From Spirosoma taeanense (GTDB lineage Bacteria; Bacteroidota; Bacteroidia; Cytophagales; Spirosomataceae), in the NCBI RefSeq assembly GCF_013127955.1, contig NZ_CP053435.1, positions 248,001-312,000 on the forward strand: a stretch of DNA of 64,000 nucleotides. Direction: 5' to 3'. Position numbers and translations under genes: made by a program. This document shows, one piece after another, positions 33,290 through 42,246 of the stretch. Position 1 is the first letter of the stretch; each line of letters starts with the position of its first letter. The notes beneath the pieces were generated by a model. It searched no databases. It was not told the origin of the DNA and saw nothing but the letters and a program-made list of their open reading frames with translations.

Positions 33290-35848
33290 CTAAAACCGAA
33301 GATTCAGCTTTGCGTACCAGAAGGCGCCGTTGCTGCCCATCTGCACGGGGTCCCAGGCACCACCCGATTCGGTGAGGGTGGGATCATGGAGGTTAGGGTA
33401 GACGTTGAAGATGTTGGTACCACCCAACGTAAGCCGGACCTGGTTCGTCAGCCGGTAGCCAACCGATAGGTCGGTGGTGATGCGGGGGGTGTAGACATCC
33501 AGAAAGTTGAGCGTGGGATCGCCTTCATATACGTTGTAGTTCGCCAGCTCTACCTGTCCGAACCGGATGGCGCGGGCGACAATCGTCCACCGGTCAAGGC
33601 CGTAATCCAGCGTCAGGTTAATCTTGGATGGCGGAGCGGAGGCTTCCACAAACTTGCGTTCCCGCAGGTCAAAGTAGGTGTCTTCCTTACCCCGCAGCCG
33701 ATCGTTGGTTTTTACCTCATCCACCGTCAGTCGGTTGAAATTGGCCGCCAGCGTGGTGTTGAGTCGGCCCCGACCCAGGGCGGCACTGTGCGCCAGAATC
33801 ACATCCAGTCCCCGGGTGGTGGTTGATACGGCATTGGTGAAGAACTGGGCCTGCCCAACGCGCAGTGCCTGGAGATCGGCTCCAATATCGGGGTCATCAT
33901 TTGTGAAGGCACCGGTCAGCACAACCCGGTCCTTTACGTTCACCAGGTAGCCATCTACCGTTACGGTAAAGTTAGACGCCAGCCGACCGGTGAAACCCAC
34001 GCTGAGGTTCCGAGAGGTTTCCTGCTTCAGCGAAGGTATTCCCAGTTTCTGCGTAACGGCGCTATTGTTGCGGGCCAGCAGAACCTCTACCGGTTGGCCG
34101 TTTACAAAGTTGGTGAAGGTGGAGTTGAAGTAAATCTGGGCAAGCGAGGGCGCCCGGAAGCCAGTGCTGGCCGTAGCCCGAAGGGTGAATTTGTCACTCA
34201 GCCGAAGCCGGGTCGAGAGCTTGCCGTTCAGGGTGCTTCCGAAGTCGCTGTAGTTCTCAAAGCGCACGGCTGCCCCCAGCATAAAGGCATTCGTAATGTC
34301 GGCTTCGGTATCCACGTAAACCCCTAGGTTGGTTCGGCCTTTGTTAATTACGTCGCCCGGCTGATAACCCGGAAAGCCCTGTGAGCCGCCGGGTTTGGTT
34401 GGGTCATAGTTTCGGTATGAAGCTTCCTCTCCGGCAAAGATCAGGTAGCGCTCGGCCCGGAATTCACTGCCGAACGCAATGTTAAGGCCCTGTAAGGTAT
34501 TTTTGAAGTTGCGGGTGAAGTGCAGACCCGTTACGTTCTGCTGCAACTGAAAGCCACCCGCATCGAACGACGTAGGAGAATTGGCGCCCAGCGAGGTGTT
34601 CAGGGTGTTGTTGACGGTATAGTGGAACCGGTTGCTCCCGAACACATTGCCTAAATCTACGTTCCAGCCTTTCCAGAGGCCGCGGATTCCGGCGGCAAAA
34701 GAGCCGTCGACAATATTGCTGGAAATGATGGGGTCGAAGCCGTTGGGGTAAATGGAGGGTATGTTCCGGTCGCTATCGGCAAAGCGGGTCCAGGCATAGG
34801 CGTCACCCCGGCGGAGGTTCAGCCCACCGAATGCGTAGATCTGTGCGTTGGCGCTTACAGGAATAGCGGAGTTGACGTAGAATGATGTATTCTGAATTTT
34901 AGGATCGCCGTATTGCCGCCGGGCAATATCCGTAGGTACGTTGGCCCGCTGGGTATGGTCGCGGAAGTTATAATCGGCGGTAAGGTTCACGAACCCCTCC
35001 CGACCGATGCGCCAGCCATAGTTGGCGTTTACATTCACATTGGCCCCGTCGAACTTCTTGTCGTCAAACCGGTATTTCGCCTGATACATGCCGTAGTTGA
35101 CATTACCGGTGAATTCGTTGACGTTCGATTTCAACACAATGTTGATTACCCCCGCAATAGCGTCGGAGCCGTACTGGGCCGAAGCGCCATCGCGCAGAAT
35201 TTCAATCCGCTCGATAGCGGCCGCCGAAATGGCGTTCAGGTCGGTGCCTGTATTGCCCCGGCCGCGGGTACCGAACAGATTCACCAGCGACGACTGATGC
35301 CGCCGTTTGCCGTTGATCAGCACCAGCGTCTGGTCAGGGCCGAGGCCGCGCAGGGTGGCGGGGTCAACGTGGTCGGCCCCGTCGGAACCGGTCTGGCGGT
35401 TGGAGTTAAACGAGGGCGCAGCAAACTGCAGGAGCTGGTTGAGGTCAAGCTGCCCGGTTTTACTCGTTACCTCCCGAATGTCGATGAGATCAATCGGAGA
35501 AGGGGAATCGGTGACGGAGCGGTTGAGGTTACGCGAACCAACTACATTCACCTGCGTGAGCGTATTGGCTTCTTCCAGGGTGGCATTGAGGGGCGTCTGC
35601 CCATTTACCGGTATTTCGGTTCGCTGAAAGCCGACGTACGAAAAAACCAGTACAGGACTGGCCGAGCGGGTGGTAATCTGATACTGGCCGGTGGCATTGG
35701 TAGTGGTGCCGTTGTTGGTATTCTTCTCAACAATGGTAGCCCCAACAAGGGCTTCGCCCTGCCGGTCGGTTACCCGGCCCGTAATGACTTGCTGACCATA
35801 GGCCATTACCGACAAAAAGAACACGGGGAGGAGTACGAATTTTTTCAT
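33290..35848 (-). CDS. TonB-dependent receptor with CarboxypepD-reg-like domain
   Basis: A complete 852-residue outer-membrane receptor. A signal peptide (VLLPVFFLSVMAYGQ) is followed by a carboxypeptidase-regulatory-like domain (VITGRVTDRQGEALVGATIV, ending near residue 95), a plug (LLQFAAPSFNSNRQTGSDGA, TLRGLGPDQTLVLINGKRRH, RIEILRDGASAQYGSDAIAG) and a barrel ending in the aromatic-terminal YAKLNLRF. It is not SusC-like, since no SusD gene follows and the SusC-specific long plug is absent. The ligand is unknown; genes around it give no clue. Confidence 0.93.
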   Translation of the reverse strand: MKKFVLLPVFFLSVMAYGQQVITGRVTDRQGEALVGATIVEKNTNNGTTTNATGQYQITTRSASPVLVFSYVGFQRTEIPVNGQTPLNATLEEANTLTQVNVVGSRNLNRSVTDSPSPIDLIDIREVTSKTGQLDLNQLLQFAAPSFNSNRQTGSDGADHVDPATLRGLGPDQTLVLINGKRRHQSSLVNLFGTRGRGNTGTDLNAISAAAIERIEILRDGASAQYGSDAIAGVINIVLKSNVNEFTGNVNYGMYQAKYRFDDKKFDGANVNVNANYGWRIGREGFVNLTADYNFRDHTQRANVPTDIARRQYGDPKIQNTSFYVNSAIPVSANAQIYAFGGLNLRRGDAYAWTRFADSDRNIPSIYPNGFDPIISSNIVDGSFAAGIRGLWKGWNVDLGNVFGSNRFHYTVNNTLNTSLGANSPTSFDAGGFQLQQNVTGLHFTRNFKNTLQGLNIAFGSEFRAERYLIFAGEEASYRNYDPTKPGGSQGFPGYQPGDVINKGRTNLGVYVDTEADITNAFMLGAAVRFENYSDFGSTLNGKLSTRLRLSDKFTLRATASTGFRAPSLAQIYFNSTFTNFVNGQPVEVLLARNNSAVTQKLGIPSLKQETSRNLSVGFTGRLASNFTVTVDGYLVNVKDRVVLTGAFTNDDPDIGADLQALRVGQAQFFTNAVSTTTRGLDVILAHSAALGRGRLNTTLAANFNRLTVDEVKTNDRLRGKEDTYFDLRERKFVEASAPPSKINLTLDYGLDRWTIVARAIRFGQVELANYNVYEGDPTLNFLDVYTPRITTDLSVGYRLTNQVRLTLGGTNIFNVYPNLHDPTLTESGGAWDPVQMGSNGAFWYAKLNLRF

Positions 35849-36004
35849 AATTAACAGGTTGGAGTCGTATGAAAGTAGCCCAAAGAGCGTAACCCAAGTC
35901 GGGCCGATTACTGAATTCGTTTTAGACTCGACAATTCAGGTTGCCTTTTGTTCAACTGAACTTTATGTTTCAATGATTTTTTGGGTTGATGAAAAACTGA
36001 AATT

Positions 36005-37012
36005 TTAAACTGAATACCCTTTCAGCCAGGCTTTCAATACGTCGGGGTTCATAAGCGCCCGCACTTCTTTCTTTAGCTCCTTTACGCGCTTTTTCAACTG
36101 CCGCACATCGCTGTTAAGGCCAAATTCCAGACCACTTAAAGAGGCAGTTGTTACTGGTTTGCCAAGAGAGAGAGCCAGTTGATGTTGCAGGGCAGTGAAT
36201 TCCGTCGTCAGTTCGTCGGCCTGCTGTTGGAGAATTTTGTTGTAATACTTCAACTGCTCGTCGGCCAGCTTTTCCAGATGCTGCTGATCAATGCGGTTGA
36301 ATTCAAGCTGCAGCCGAAGCAGGGCCAGCAGGTCGCTTTTCTGATACGCTTCGGTAACGCGCTGCATGATGCCGGTTTTGCGAATCTTTTCCGCTTCGTC
36401 GGGCTCACGATCGGGATGAAAGGCTTTGACCAGATCCATGTAAAGGGTTCGGACAGCCTTCGTGATGTTTCGCTCTTCGATCTGTTTTCGGGCTTCGCGT
36501 TTCTGCTGTTTGGCTGATTTAGCCTTTTGAGGTTCTTCGGCATCTGGCGTGCCTTCATCCGTTTTCGGCTGAACTCTTTCTTCGGCAGGGGGCTCCTGAT
36601 AACTTATCAATTGCTCCTGACCGGTCGTGCTGGGCGCATCGGCAGCATACTTATGCAGAATCGGCGTTAGCTCATCCAGACCGTAATCGTCCACGAGTTC
36701 AGAGGCCAGGTTTACAATCAGCTCCGCCAGCTTTCTTTTTTCTGGCCGCGACGTATCGGGTTGTTCATACGCCCGGTCGAACAGGCGCACGAGGTTAACA
36801 CGAAGCTGGTTGTATTCACGCAGCAGCGGCTCATACTCCGTGTAAATGCGCTGCTGCAAGGTCGTTGCTACCGTACGAAAATGACGAATACGCTGCTCCA
36901 GTTCACCGATTTCGTTCGTTAACCGATTGAACGCCAGCTGCGCCCGGGAAAGTGGTGGCTTATCCCGTCCGGGCGAAGGAATATGCACAAGATGAGGGTT
37001 AGGCATAGGCAT
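36005..37012 (-). CDS. J-domain-like protein with coiled coils
   Basis: A 335-residue soluble protein. Coiled coils at about 25-75 (ELEQRIRHFRTVATTLQQRI) and 245-320 flank a central segment with the J-domain HPD motif: VRTLYMDLVKAFHPDREPDE, then IMQRVTEAYQKSDLLALLRL. The J-domain helix II-HPD-helix III pattern is clear, although helix I is weak. J proteins stimulate the ATPase of DnaK. The architecture, with the J domain embedded between coiled coils, is not that of DnaJ, CbpA or HscB. A single gene between the receptor and oligopeptidase B. Confidence 0.75.
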   Translation of the reverse strand: MPMPNPHLVHIPSPGRDKPPLSRAQLAFNRLTNEIGELEQRIRHFRTVATTLQQRIYTEYEPLLREYNQLRVNLVRLFDRAYEQPDTSRPEKRKLAELIVNLASELVDDYGLDELTPILHKYAADAPSTTGQEQLISYQEPPAEERVQPKTDEGTPDAEEPQKAKSAKQQKREARKQIEERNITKAVRTLYMDLVKAFHPDREPDEAEKIRKTGIMQRVTEAYQKSDLLALLRLQLEFNRIDQQHLEKLADEQLKYYNKILQQQADELTTEFTALQHQLALSLGKPVTTASLSGLEFGLNSDVRQLKKRVKELKKEVRALMNPDVLKAWLKGYSV

Positions 37013-37023
37013 ATAGCAAAGAG

Positions 37024-37060
37024 CCCTGCTGGCTGAACGTTACGGTTCAAACCAGCAGGG
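37024..37060. terminator. Stem-loop between ptrB and the J-protein gene
   Basis: CCCTGCTGG (37024-37032) and CCAGCAGGG (37052-37060) pair, with further pairing of TGAAC and GTTCA inside. It follows the ptrB stop by 21 bp on the minus strand and precedes the J-protein start region by little, so it separates the two units. Confidence 0.65.
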
Positions 37061-37080
37061 TCTAGAAATGTTGAGTGTCG

Positions 37081-39198
37081 TTACTGCTGCACGCCCACCA
37101 GATTAAGCATGAACGCGTACTCCAGCGCAATCTCTTTCAGCGCCTGAAATCGTCCGGAGGCTCCGCCATGACCCGCTTCCATGTTCGTGTGAAGCAGAAG
37201 CTGGTTGTTGTCGGTTTTCATCGTGCGGAGTTTGGCAACCCACTTGGCCGGTTCCCAGTACTGCACCTGTGAATCGTGCAGGCCGGTCGTGACGAGCAGG
37301 TTCGGATAGGCTTTCTTCTCAACATTGTCGTAAGGCGAGTAGGATAGCATGTAGTCGTAATACTGCTTTTGTTTCGGGTTCCCCCATTCTTCAAACTCGC
37401 CCGTGGTGAGCGGTATACTTTCGTCGAGCATCGTCGTTACTACATCCACGAACGGAACGGCGGCCACTACGCCCCGGTACAACTGCGGGGCCTGGTTGAT
37501 AACGGCACCCATCAGGAGCCCGCCCGCGCTGCCGCCCATAGCAAACAGCTTGTCGGGAGAAGTGTATTTAGTCTTGATGAGGTGCTCCGACACGTCCACG
37601 AAGTCGTTGAAGGTGTTTTTCTTTTTAAGCATCTTGCCGTCTTCGTACCACCGACGCCCCATTTCCTGGCCGCCCCGGATGTGCGCAATCGCGTAAATAA
37701 AACCCCGGTCGAGCAGGCTCAGGCGCGTTGAGCTAAAGCCGGGGTCCGTCGAATAACCGTAGGAGCCATACGAATATTGCAGCAGCGGAGCCGACCCGTC
37801 TTTAGGCGTGCCTTTCCGATAAACAATTGATACTGGAATCTTCACGCCGTCGCGGGCGGTCGCGTAAATCCGCTCCGACACGTAATTGTTCTTGTCAAAG
37901 CCATCCAGAACCTCCTGCTCTTTTTTTAGCGTCTTGACCTTCGTGTCCATGTTATAGTCGTAGGTCGAGTTGGGCGTAGTCAGGGAAGCGTAATTAAACC
38001 GCAGGACGTTGGTATTGAACTCCGGGTTGAAGCCAATGGCCGCTACGTAGGCCGGTTCGCCGAAATCCAGATACTCGTCGGTTTTGGTTTTCTGATTAAT
38101 GACCCGAATGCTGGTCAGTCCGGCTTTACGCTCACCCAGCACCAGGTGGTTGGTGAACACGTCCAGATTCGCCAGATAGACATCGGGACGATGAGGAATC
38201 ACTTCTTTCCAGGCTGACCGGTCGGCGGTTTTGCCTTCGGGAACTTCCATGAGCCGGAAGTTTTCGGCCTGCCAGTTGGTGCGGACGTAAAACTTGTCTT
38301 TGTAGTGGACAATATCGTATTCGTGCCCTTTTTCGCGCGGCAGAAACACGGTAAACTGACCCGTCGGCTGACTGGCGTTCAGGAGCCGGTATTCCGTGGC
38401 CACGCCGTTATGGTCAACGCCGATAGTGATAAATTTTTTCGACTTCGTTCGGCCCAGCCCCATGTAGAACTGGTTGTCTTTCTCTTCATAAACCAGCACA
38501 TCCTGTTTGGGATCAGTCCCCAATACGTGCCGATAAACTTGGTAGCCGAGGAGCGTCTGCGGGTCTTTTTTGATGTAGAACAGCGTCTTGTTATCGGCTG
38601 CCCACGCAAAGTTGCCCGCTTCGGTATTGGTGATAGTCTCTGGATAGACTTTCCCCGTTTTCAGGTTTTTGATGCGCAGCGTATAGAGCCGGCGGCTAAC
38701 GGTGTCTTCGGCAAAAATGGCCAGTTCGTTATTGTCAGAGACTTCATAACCACCCAGATGGAAATAGTTGTGGCCCTTCGCCATTGCGTTTCCATCAAAA
38801 ATGACTTCTTCGGTGCCCTGCAGCGAGCCTTTCTTACGGCAGTAAATAGGATATTCACCCCCCGTTACGTAGCGGCTATAGTAAAAATAGCCATTGTCCC
38901 GGTAGGGCACCGACTCATCCTGCTGCTTGATACGGCCTTTCATTTCTTCAAAGAGCTTATCCTGCAAGGTTTTAACGGGCGACAGCACCTGATCGAGATA
39001 GGCGTTCTCGGCCTTCAGATAGCTGATTACCTCTGGGTTTTCGCGGTCGTTGAGCCAGTAATAATTGTCGATCCGCTTATGCCCGTTGGTAATGAGTTCC
39101 TTCGGTTTTACAGCGGCTTTGGGGGGAGTAATGGACTGTGCTTGTGTCATGCTATAGAGCGTGAGCGTAGTAATTAAGAGAAAACACGTTCGTTTCAT
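37081..39198 (-). CDS. ptrB: Oligopeptidase B (prolyl oligopeptidase family, S9A), exported
   Basis: A 705-residue serine peptidase with a signal peptide (LLITTLTLYSMTQAQ). The N-terminal beta-propeller (about 60-420) and C-terminal alpha/beta hydrolase domain show PLLQYSYGSYGYS, AIAHIRGGQEMGRRWYEDGK, the nucleophile in LFAMGGSAGGLLMGA, the acid in TGLHDSQVQYWEP and the His in EAGHGGASGRF. The acidic pair expected for binding basic P1 residues is likely in the YEDGK/SPYDN regions. Such enzymes trim Arg/Lys-containing peptides. It is a single transcription unit. Confidence 0.93.
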   Translation of the reverse strand: MKRTCFLLITTLTLYSMTQAQSITPPKAAVKPKELITNGHKRIDNYYWLNDRENPEVISYLKAENAYLDQVLSPVKTLQDKLFEEMKGRIKQQDESVPYRDNGYFYYSRYVTGGEYPIYCRKKGSLQGTEEVIFDGNAMAKGHNYFHLGGYEVSDNNELAIFAEDTVSRRLYTLRIKNLKTGKVYPETITNTEAGNFAWAADNKTLFYIKKDPQTLLGYQVYRHVLGTDPKQDVLVYEEKDNQFYMGLGRTKSKKFITIGVDHNGVATEYRLLNASQPTGQFTVFLPREKGHEYDIVHYKDKFYVRTNWQAENFRLMEVPEGKTADRSAWKEVIPHRPDVYLANLDVFTNHLVLGERKAGLTSIRVINQKTKTDEYLDFGEPAYVAAIGFNPEFNTNVLRFNYASLTTPNSTYDYNMDTKVKTLKKEQEVLDGFDKNNYVSERIYATARDGVKIPVSIVYRKGTPKDGSAPLLQYSYGSYGYSTDPGFSSTRLSLLDRGFIYAIAHIRGGQEMGRRWYEDGKMLKKKNTFNDFVDVSEHLIKTKYTSPDKLFAMGGSAGGLLMGAVINQAPQLYRGVVAAVPFVDVVTTMLDESIPLTTGEFEEWGNPKQKQYYDYMLSYSPYDNVEKKAYPNLLVTTGLHDSQVQYWEPAKWVAKLRTMKTDNNQLLLHTNMEAGHGGASGRFQALKEIALEYAFMLNLVGVQQ

Positions 39199-39348
39199 AG
39201 CGGTTCGCGGGAACGGTCGTTTTGAGAGATTGTCTGTAAAATTAAGGTTTTCTTTCGTGGCAGAGGTGCCGCGATTTTCTGAATAAAGTGGAGGAACGCC
39301 AAAACTAAACGACCTTTAGGCTTGTCAATCCTGTTTTGCCTGAATACT

Positions 39349-40062
39349 ATGCCCGAACTTGTCGTTGCACGCTATACCGAAGACCTAAACTGGCTACGTA
39401 ACCTCTCGGCCAACCGCGTCGGTCAATCCGCTTCGCTCCGCGTGACAATCTATGACAAAAGTCCGGATGCATCGGCTGGCCCGGATGCCGTTCGGCTGCC
39501 AAATGTTGGCCGGGAAGCGCATACGTATCTGCATCATATCGTGAGTCGCTATGATACGCTGGCCGAGTGGACGGTGTTCTGCCAGGGCAAACCGTTCGAC
39601 CATGCCTTTGATTTCAAGAAATTTATCCGGGCGTTTGTCAGCCAGCCCGTTATACATGAAAATTTCGACCGGTTTGTCTCCGGCTTTTACTGGCTCGGGC
39701 ACCTGATCGACACTGACGATAAGCAGGGGCAGCGCCTGTTTCAACCGTGGAGCAAAAACGAAGACGGCCGGGGCCTTGATCTGCGCGGCTTTCATCGGGC
39801 GCTGTTCGACACAGATGGGCCGGAATTCTATACATTTGTGCTGGGTGCGCAGTTTGCAGTGCATCGCAATGTGGTGCAAAGCCAACCGCTGGCCTTCTAT
39901 GAACGGGCGCTGGCCGTTGCCATTACGTTTCCCGACGCAGCCCATTGTTTCGAGCGCAGCTGGGATCGCGTATTCGGCCTGACGGGGATTGATCCGGTCT
40001 GGCTGGCGGGCCGACAGACCGTCTATCTGAAGCCCATGAAGCACCAGAACGCTGTTGGCTAG
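39349..40062 (+). CDS. DUF3431 protein
   Basis: A 237-residue protein beginning MPELVVARYTEDLNWLRNL. Further conserved text is IYDKSPDAS, LPNVGREAHTYLHHIVSRYD, WTVFCQGKPFDH and FVLGAQFAVHRN, which match DUF3431, a family best known from fungi and also present in bacteria, of unknown function. The pattern resembles a small glycosyltransferase-like fold. The frame is open nine codons upstream (39322); the ATG at 39349 fits the family start. It is isolated. Confidence 0.78.
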   Translation: MPELVVARYTEDLNWLRNLSANRVGQSASLRVTIYDKSPDASAGPDAVRLPNVGREAHTYLHHIVSRYDTLAEWTVFCQGKPFDHAFDFKKFIRAFVSQPVIHENFDRFVSGFYWLGHLIDTDDKQGQRLFQPWSKNEDGRGLDLRGFHRALFDTDGPEFYTFVLGAQFAVHRNVVQSQPLAFYERALAVAITFPDAAHCFERSWDRVFGLTGIDPVWLAGRQTVYLKPMKHQNAVG

Positions 40063-40220
40063 GTCCCGGCAGAAGGCTAGCCGCACGCATAAAATAAGAT
40101 CCGGAAACTCTTTTTTCTATCGTTTACTCGAATGCTTTATCCGGATAACGAGTCTCTTTAATCAAGTCTGAAAATAACCGGCCTTTTCTGTATCTTTAGC
40201 GAAGAATCGCAATTCTCTCT

Positions 40221-41714
40221 ATGCACCGAACGTTTTACGTGCCTCGCTTCCGGCTCGTCCTGTTCAGTATCGGCACCGCCGGTTTTTTAGCTGCATCCAA
40301 TCCCGACGCACTTTCGCTCGAAAAGGCTTTCTCCCGCATCAACAACGAGGTTAACCAGCACAGCCGTGTCTACGAAACGCTTGCCGACGCATCGAAGCAG
40401 GTCGGTCATCGACTAACGGGCAGTCCCAATGGCACTCGTGCCGAAGCCTATGCACATAATCTGCTGGCTTCGTATGGCTTTAGGGAAGTTCGCTACGAGC
40501 CGTTTGAGGTGGAAGCCTGGATGCGCGATACCGTAACGCTGTCGGTCGTGCCCGATCGGAGCGATAACTTTCGGGATGTACCGGTGGTGGCACTGGCCCA
40601 TTCGCCCATCGAAGCGCACGTAAAAGGAGAAATTATAGACGTAGGCAATGGGCTGGAGGGCGACTTCGCGGCCTTTAAAGACAAGCTAAAAGGCAAAGTT
40701 GCACTGGTCAACATTGGCCTGGCTGCTCCAACGAAGGGTGCCCGTAACCTGCACCGCTCCGAAAAAACGGCGCTGGCGATTCAGTATGGGGCGGTGGGCG
40801 TAATTATGGTCAATCTGGTGCCGGGAAATGTGCTGCTGACGGGCACGGCTTCTGTTACGGGTAAACTGATCCCGATTCCATCGGTTTGCATTTCGCTCGA
40901 AAGCGGAGAAGCCCTCCGGGCGTGGATGCAGGAAGAGCACGGCCGGTTTCAGGCCATGATTGATATGACCAACATGAGCCGGAAAATTCGCGCCCGGAAC
41001 GTAGTCGCCACGCTGCCCGGCTCGAAATATCCCAACGAAAAAATCATCGTCGGCGGCCATCTGGATTCGTGGGATCTGGCAACCGGCGCCATCGATAATG
41101 GCATTGGGTCCTTTGCCGTCATGGACATCGCCCGGACGTTCAAGGCGTTGAAGCTGAAGCCCAAGCGCACGGTTGAGTTTGTCCTGTTTATGGGCGAAGA
41201 GCAGGGTTTGCTCGGGTCGCGGGCCATGGTTGAGAGCCTGAAAACTTCGGGGGAACTCGACAAGGTTCGCTACATGATGAATCTTGACATGACCAATGAC
41301 CCAACCGGACTAAACGCCTTTGGCCGGTCGGATATGGTATCCTTTCTGAACACCGTTGGCGAAACCATGAAACGCGTCGAACCCGCCTTTCCGAACCAGA
41401 TGCAGAATCAGGCGGGGCTGCACTCCGATCATCAGCCGTTCATGCTCGAAGGCGTCCCGGTTGTGGGCATGAATGGTCACCTCTCCAGAGAAGTGCTTGA
41501 TTGTTATCATGCCAACTGCGACCGCATGAACCTCGTCAACGCCGACCAGTTGAAGAATACGGTTCGCTATTCGACGATGCTGCTGTATGCGCTTGCTGAT
41601 GCCGACGATATTCCAACCCGCCGGCAGACCGATACCCAAACCCGCGACTACCTCGTAACGCAGGGCCTGCGTACTCCGTTGCAGATTGCCAATGAGTGGC
41701 GCTGGAAAGAATGA
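40221..41714 (+). CDS. M28-family zinc aminopeptidase with PA domain, exported
   Basis: A 497-residue peptidase. After an N-terminal hydrophobic segment (LVLFSIGTAGFLAAS) there is a protease-associated domain (about 140-250; FKDKLKGKVALVNIGLAAP). The M28 zinc site follows: IIVGGHLDSWDLATGAIDNG (His and Asp), FVLFMGEEQGLLGS (Glu pair), MNLDMTNDP and HSDHQPFMLEGVPVVGMNGH. A final His is likely in DCYHANCDRMNLVN. It would release N-terminal amino acids in the periplasm or outside. It ends 133 bp before the ftsL-like gene that opens the dcw cluster. Confidence 0.9.
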   Translation: MHRTFYVPRFRLVLFSIGTAGFLAASNPDALSLEKAFSRINNEVNQHSRVYETLADASKQVGHRLTGSPNGTRAEAYAHNLLASYGFREVRYEPFEVEAWMRDTVTLSVVPDRSDNFRDVPVVALAHSPIEAHVKGEIIDVGNGLEGDFAAFKDKLKGKVALVNIGLAAPTKGARNLHRSEKTALAIQYGAVGVIMVNLVPGNVLLTGTASVTGKLIPIPSVCISLESGEALRAWMQEEHGRFQAMIDMTNMSRKIRARNVVATLPGSKYPNEKIIVGGHLDSWDLATGAIDNGIGSFAVMDIARTFKALKLKPKRTVEFVLFMGEEQGLLGSRAMVESLKTSGELDKVRYMMNLDMTNDPTGLNAFGRSDMVSFLNTVGETMKRVEPAFPNQMQNQAGLHSDHQPFMLEGVPVVGMNGHLSREVLDCYHANCDRMNLVNADQLKNTVRYSTMLLYALADADDIPTRRQTDTQTRDYLVTQGLRTPLQIANEWRWKE

Positions 41715-41847
41715 AACAGGGTTAGGATGCCTTGAACGGACAATCCTGCAGGAAAAGATGTCGGCCCTTCCGAGCCTACGGCTACCGCAGGGGCGATGAT
41801 TTTCGTTACTTTGTGCGAACGAACACCGGACACTGACACGTATCCAC

Positions 41848-42246
41848 ATGGCCAAAAATACCTTCCGGCAACCCGAACGCATTGCTAAACAGAAGAAGCA
41901 ACGGCGACAACTGCGGCTGGCCTCCTGGCTCAATGATTTCATTGGGCTGGACCGGCTCTTCGGCGAGGATAATGCCTGGCCCATCCGTAATATTGACCGT
42001 ATTCTCTGGGTCACGCTCCTGCTCATTGTTTATATTGGCCTGAATCACAACGCCGAGCGGCTGGTACGCCGGATTCAGCGCACCAAAACCCAGGTAGACG
42101 AACTACGGGCGCAGTCAACCGTTCTGGAGGCCGATTATAACCGGAGCGGTAAACAGTCCGAACTGGCGAAGCACGTAGCCGCGCTCGGCCTGACCGACAG
42201 CCAGAAACCACCCCATAAACTCGTCGTTAAAGCCAATGAACATTAA
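41848..42246 (+). CDS. ftsL: FtsL-like cell division protein
   Basis: A 132-residue bitopic protein: a basic cytoplasmic N-terminus (NTFRQPERIAKQKKQRRQLR), one transmembrane helix (IDRILWVTLLLIVYIGL, about 50-66), and a periplasmic coiled coil (RRIQRTKTQVDELRAQSTVL). It belongs to the Bacteroidetes FtsL-like family and occupies the FtsL position directly before ftsI, overlapping it by 11 bp. It would link the FtsQ complex to the septal synthase. The usual upstream partners mraZ and rsmH are not here; an M28 peptidase is. Confidence 0.87.
   Translation: MAKNTFRQPERIAKQKKQRRQLRLASWLNDFIGLDRLFGEDNAWPIRNIDRILWVTLLLIVYIGLNHNAERLVRRIQRTKTQVDELRAQSTVLEADYNRSGKQSELAKHVAALGLTDSQKPPHKLVVKANEH

Noticed and set aside
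33290-35848. SusC-type receptor of a polysaccharide utilisation locus
   Set aside because: No SusD gene or glycoside hydrolase lies next to it, and the plug is of the ordinary receptor type.
34913-35854. 313-aa open frame on the plus strand opposite the complete TonB receptor
   Set aside because: Fully antisense to an intact, well-supported receptor; its translation shows no known motif and follows the codon bias of the real gene.
38305-39177. 290-aa plus-strand frame opposite oligopeptidase B
   Set aside because: Antisense shadow; no domain, no promoter, and the opposite strand encodes a complete S9 peptidase.
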